A stretch of DNA of 25,034 nucleotides from an uncultured beta proteobacterium. GTDB lineage: Bacteria; Pseudomonadota; Gammaproteobacteria; Burkholderiales; Burkholderiaceae. The notes under the pieces are model-generated. The model ran no database searches. It worked only from the letters and a program-made list of their open reading frames with translations, and was not told where the DNA came from. The stretch covers positions 1 through 25,034 of the forward strand of contig CAIMPQ010000061.1 of assembly GCA_903843315.1 (NCBI GenBank). Direction: 5' to 3'. Position numbers and translations under genes: made by a program. Position 1 is the stretch's first letter. The number at the start of each line of letters is the position of its first letter. Of this stretch, positions 23,360 to 25,034 are shown one piece after another.

Positions 23360-23436
23360 GTGCCCTAGGGCAGAGGATCCTAGATCTTTGCTAGTATCCA
23401 AGATAATAGACTTTGGCTACTCTACGGGGAGTTTAA

Positions 23437-23976
23437 ATGTGTCATTTAAGTAAAAACATACTAACTGCGCTATTGGCTTTAACAGCTACATTATCTTTTG
23501 CTCAATCAACCCCAGCCCTTGAAAAGGCTAAATCGCTTATTGAGGGTTCATATAACCTAGTTGAATGGATGGATGGAGATAAACGGCTTTATCCCCCAGA
23601 GGTCTCAGCAAGAGTCATCATTAAGGACGGAATCTTTACTTATGCCTCCAATAAATCGGTGGGTAGCGACCAATTAAGCTATTCAGGTATTGGGGCTTAC
23701 AAGATCACCTCTACAACATATTCTTATGGCTATAGCTCTTATATGATTGCCAGCAGGGCCAATGGGATTTCCGATGTCCAGCTAAAAGAATCGAGCTCTC
23801 CAGAAATGGCGTTACCAAAAATGCGAGCATTTGATCTTGTAATCATGGGGAAAGATATTAAAGCTATTAATGGAGAAAGATTCTGGATCTTCTCCGAGCA
23901 TGGTATGACTTACTCTGATCCCGCCATTAAAATTAAGCGGGTCTACAAAAGAATAGTTTCCGAAAAAACTAATTAG
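23437..23976 (+). CDS. secreted lipocalin-like domain protein
   Basis: A 179-residue exported protein with a GGGGAG ribosome site at ideal distance. The signal peptide (LSKNILTALLALTATLSFA) is cut before QSTP. The mature part starts with LIEGSYNLVEWMDGDKRLYPPEVSARVIIKDGIFTYAS, the W/Y-x-L-V-x-W, acidic, Y-P and I-F-K-D-G pattern of lipocalin-like bacterial domains. Strands follow up to the C-terminal INGERFWIFSEHGMTYSDP and IKIKRVYKR. It may bind a small hydrophobic ligand; none can be named. It lies inside the 1.9-kb segment flanked by tRNA-Arg repeats, so it is probable cargo of a mobile element. Confidence 0.75.
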   Translation: MCHLSKNILTALLALTATLSFAQSTPALEKAKSLIEGSYNLVEWMDGDKRLYPPEVSARVIIKDGIFTYASNKSVGSDQLSYSGIGAYKITSTTYSYGYSSYMIASRANGISDVQLKESSSPEMALPKMRAFDLVIMGKDIKAINGERFWIFSEHGMTYSDPAIKIKRVYKRIVSEKTN

Positions 23977-24278
23977 ATTCTGCTCTACAAAAGCCTCCTA
24001 ATTGCTTTCGATTAAGGCGATAGCAATTAATTAGCCTTTTGATTACATAAGTATTAAATATTTTTACATTGTGATCAAAAAAATCAATATTTACTAAGCA
24101 GGAAATTATGAGGAGGATGCTCACATCAAAAAGATAAAGACAATATTTTTTAGAATTTGCATCGAGTCAGGTAAGTGATCAGTAATCCTATGGCCCCACC
24201 AGAACTTAGTCCCTCAGATCGCAATACCTATTAGAGGGGTTACGGCAAAATAAACTCATCCGCCCTTCTAGCCCATAT
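23977..24278. other. 302-bp spacer between convergent island genes
   Basis: Apart from the hairpin at 23999-24029, no gene or clear signal is seen. Two very short frames (24106-24136 region and 24190-24234) lack support. The sequence is AT-rich. Confidence 0.5.
23999..24029 (+). terminator. hairpin after the lipocalin-like gene
   Basis: TAATTGCT / AGCAATTA forms an eight-pair stem, extended after one mismatch by three more pairs (TCG / CGA). It lies 22 bp past the stop codon. Only a short TTTT occurs eight bases further on, so termination efficiency would be modest. Confidence 0.35.
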
Positions 24279-24815
24279 TCAATAATCAGTGAAAGCTGTA
24301 CATGACAATTGATAGTTAATTTGATCTATCCGCGTAATTTGGCATTTGCCGCCAGCGGCTAGAAATTTTCCCGTTCCGCCCACGATAGAAAAAGTATTTG
24401 TAACCTGCTGATTCATAAGGCCGAGCGTACCCGCATATGTTCCAACACCCAATATCACAATCGAGTCCTGACCATCACCGAAGGAATAAGTAACGAAAAG
24501 TAAACGCTTATCGCCATCTTTTAGCCTTTCAGATACCCTCGTATTAGCATCAAATCGGCCAATTTGAACCCCTTTTTTATCCCATAAGGTCCCGCTACCA
24601 GCGATCACATCATCCACAGATGGCCCTGGGGTACCTGAGTCAACAATAATTCGGTTGTCAAAACGCGATACAAAGGCAATTTCGTATTTAATGGGATTAA
24701 GTTGGGGAACCCTACCGGAACTAATGATGTAACTTGGCTGATCCTTAGCATATGTTGCTGATCCGCTGCTAATAATCAAAACAGTAATAAGAGCAATTCG
24801 CATCCAAATGATCAT
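24279..24815 (-). CDS. secreted allene-oxide-cyclase/dirigent-like barrel protein
   Basis: A 178-residue exported protein. An AGGA ribosome site supports the ATG at 24815. The signal peptide (MIIWMRIALITVLIISSGSATYA) is cleaved before KDQP. The mature part shows the AOC/dirigent barrel pattern: GSGTLWDKKGVQIGRFDANTRV, then LLFVTYSFGDGQDSIVILGVGTYAG, and the signature VGGTGKFLAAGGKCQITRI, which corresponds to the conserved GGTGKYxGAxG strand. C157 and C171 could form a disulfide. In plants this fold shapes phenoxy-radical or oxylipin chemistry without oxidising itself; the bacterial role is unknown. It lies in the tRNA-flanked segment next to tRNA-Arg. Confidence 0.7.
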   Translation of the reverse strand: MIIWMRIALITVLIISSGSATYAKDQPSYIISSGRVPQLNPIKYEIAFVSRFDNRIIVDSGTPGPSVDDVIAGSGTLWDKKGVQIGRFDANTRVSERLKDGDKRLLFVTYSFGDGQDSIVILGVGTYAGTLGLMNQQVTNTFSIVGGTGKFLAAGGKCQITRIDQINYQLSCTAFTDY

Positions 24816-24955
24816 TGTTTGATTTCCTAAAGCATCTAAATAATTAGAGTGACATGAGTTATTGACTTATTTCGCCCAGCGCCTTACCACAACAGGAACG
24901 AGTGTACTACCCGAGACATGGTTTACGTTTTATACCGGATACATACTTTACAGTT

Positions 24956-25034
<79 letters not shown>

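Larger units (their letters stand above)
22680..23436. other. 757-bp spacer with regulatory site, att copy and IS scar
   Basis: No intact gene is seen. From left to right it holds the sulfatase leader, an FNR-type box (22913-22926), the partial tRNA-Arg copy (23041-23087), a 13-bp sequence repeated inversely at 15757 (23265-23277), a transposase C-terminal remnant (23294-23359), and the ribosome site of the lipocalin-like gene. Confidence 0.7.

Noticed and set aside
24106..24136. Nine-codon ATG frame with a GAGGAGG site in the island spacer
   Set aside because: Too short and without any supporting context; the purine run may be chance.
24190..24234. Frame MAPPELSPSDRNTY followed by stop, with a gene-like continuation after the stop
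   Set aside because: Could be a gene remnant, but no recognisable family and too short to claim.

Overview
The window looks like chromosomal DNA of a low-to-moderate-GC betaproteobacterium. A Polynucleobacter-type freshwater Burkholderiaceae fits best, judging from the yciB-BolA-PpiC run, the aroC/CBS/YihY/WrbA neighbourhood and the AT-leaning codon use; this is inference from family knowledge, not a database match. Genes are dense up to about 13.9 kb and become accessory in character to the right.

Region 1 (1-9.96 kb) is conserved housekeeping. It holds the start of a divergent gene at the left edge, the protein AMPylator SelO, methionine sulfoxide reductase MsrB, the YciB septation-type membrane protein overlapping a BolA-family protein, and an exported parvulin isomerase. 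These are followed on the minus strand by an MFS permease with chorismate synthase, a CBS-pair protein and a YihY membrane protein. Divergent from these run WrbA, a DUF2069 membrane protein and a D-2-hydroxyacid-type FAD dehydrogenase. SelO, MsrB and WrbA share a redox-stress flavour.

Region 2 (10.0-13.9 kb) holds a 61-residue orphan with a strong ribosome site and its own terminator, then a histone H1-like Lys/Ala repeat protein overlapping a class I polyphosphate kinase 2. On the minus strand are a haloacetate-dehalogenase-type hydrolase and a group of small exported proteins: a lipoprotein with a duplicated Cys motif, a DUF3313-like lipoprotein and an EF-hand protein that ends at a good terminator.

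Region 3 (14.1-22.7 kb) holds a bestrophin-like DUF4239 protein, an unknown lipoprotein, a type II NADH dehydrogenase and then a sulfatase module on the minus strand. The module consists of an exported type I sulfatase (CTAGR active site), a small periplasmic protein, two different outer-membrane beta-barrel proteins and a formylglycine-generating enzyme (FGE) carrying both catalytic cysteines. The FGE has an N-terminal membrane anchor that would place its catalytic domain in the periplasm. A perfect FNR/Anr-type box lies upstream of the sulfatase, a perfect 23-bp palindrome lies before the second barrel gene, and a 25-codon leader ORF overlaps the FGE start region.

Region 4 (22.9-25.03 kb) has the architecture of a tRNA-borne genomic island. 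An intact tRNA-Arg(TCT) ends the window on the minus strand. A 41-bp identical copy of its 3' part (46/47 over the longer stretch) lies 1,915 bp to the left. Between the two are a C-terminal scrap of an IS30-family transposase, a lipocalin-like secreted protein and a secreted allene-oxide-cyclase/dirigent-like barrel protein, but no integrase. A weaker, degenerate att-like sequence at 15.75 kb raises the possibility that the sulfatase module is an older island stacked at the same tRNA. The candidates for something undescribed are this stacked tRNA-Arg locus and the sulfatase/FGE/two-barrel module it may have carried in.
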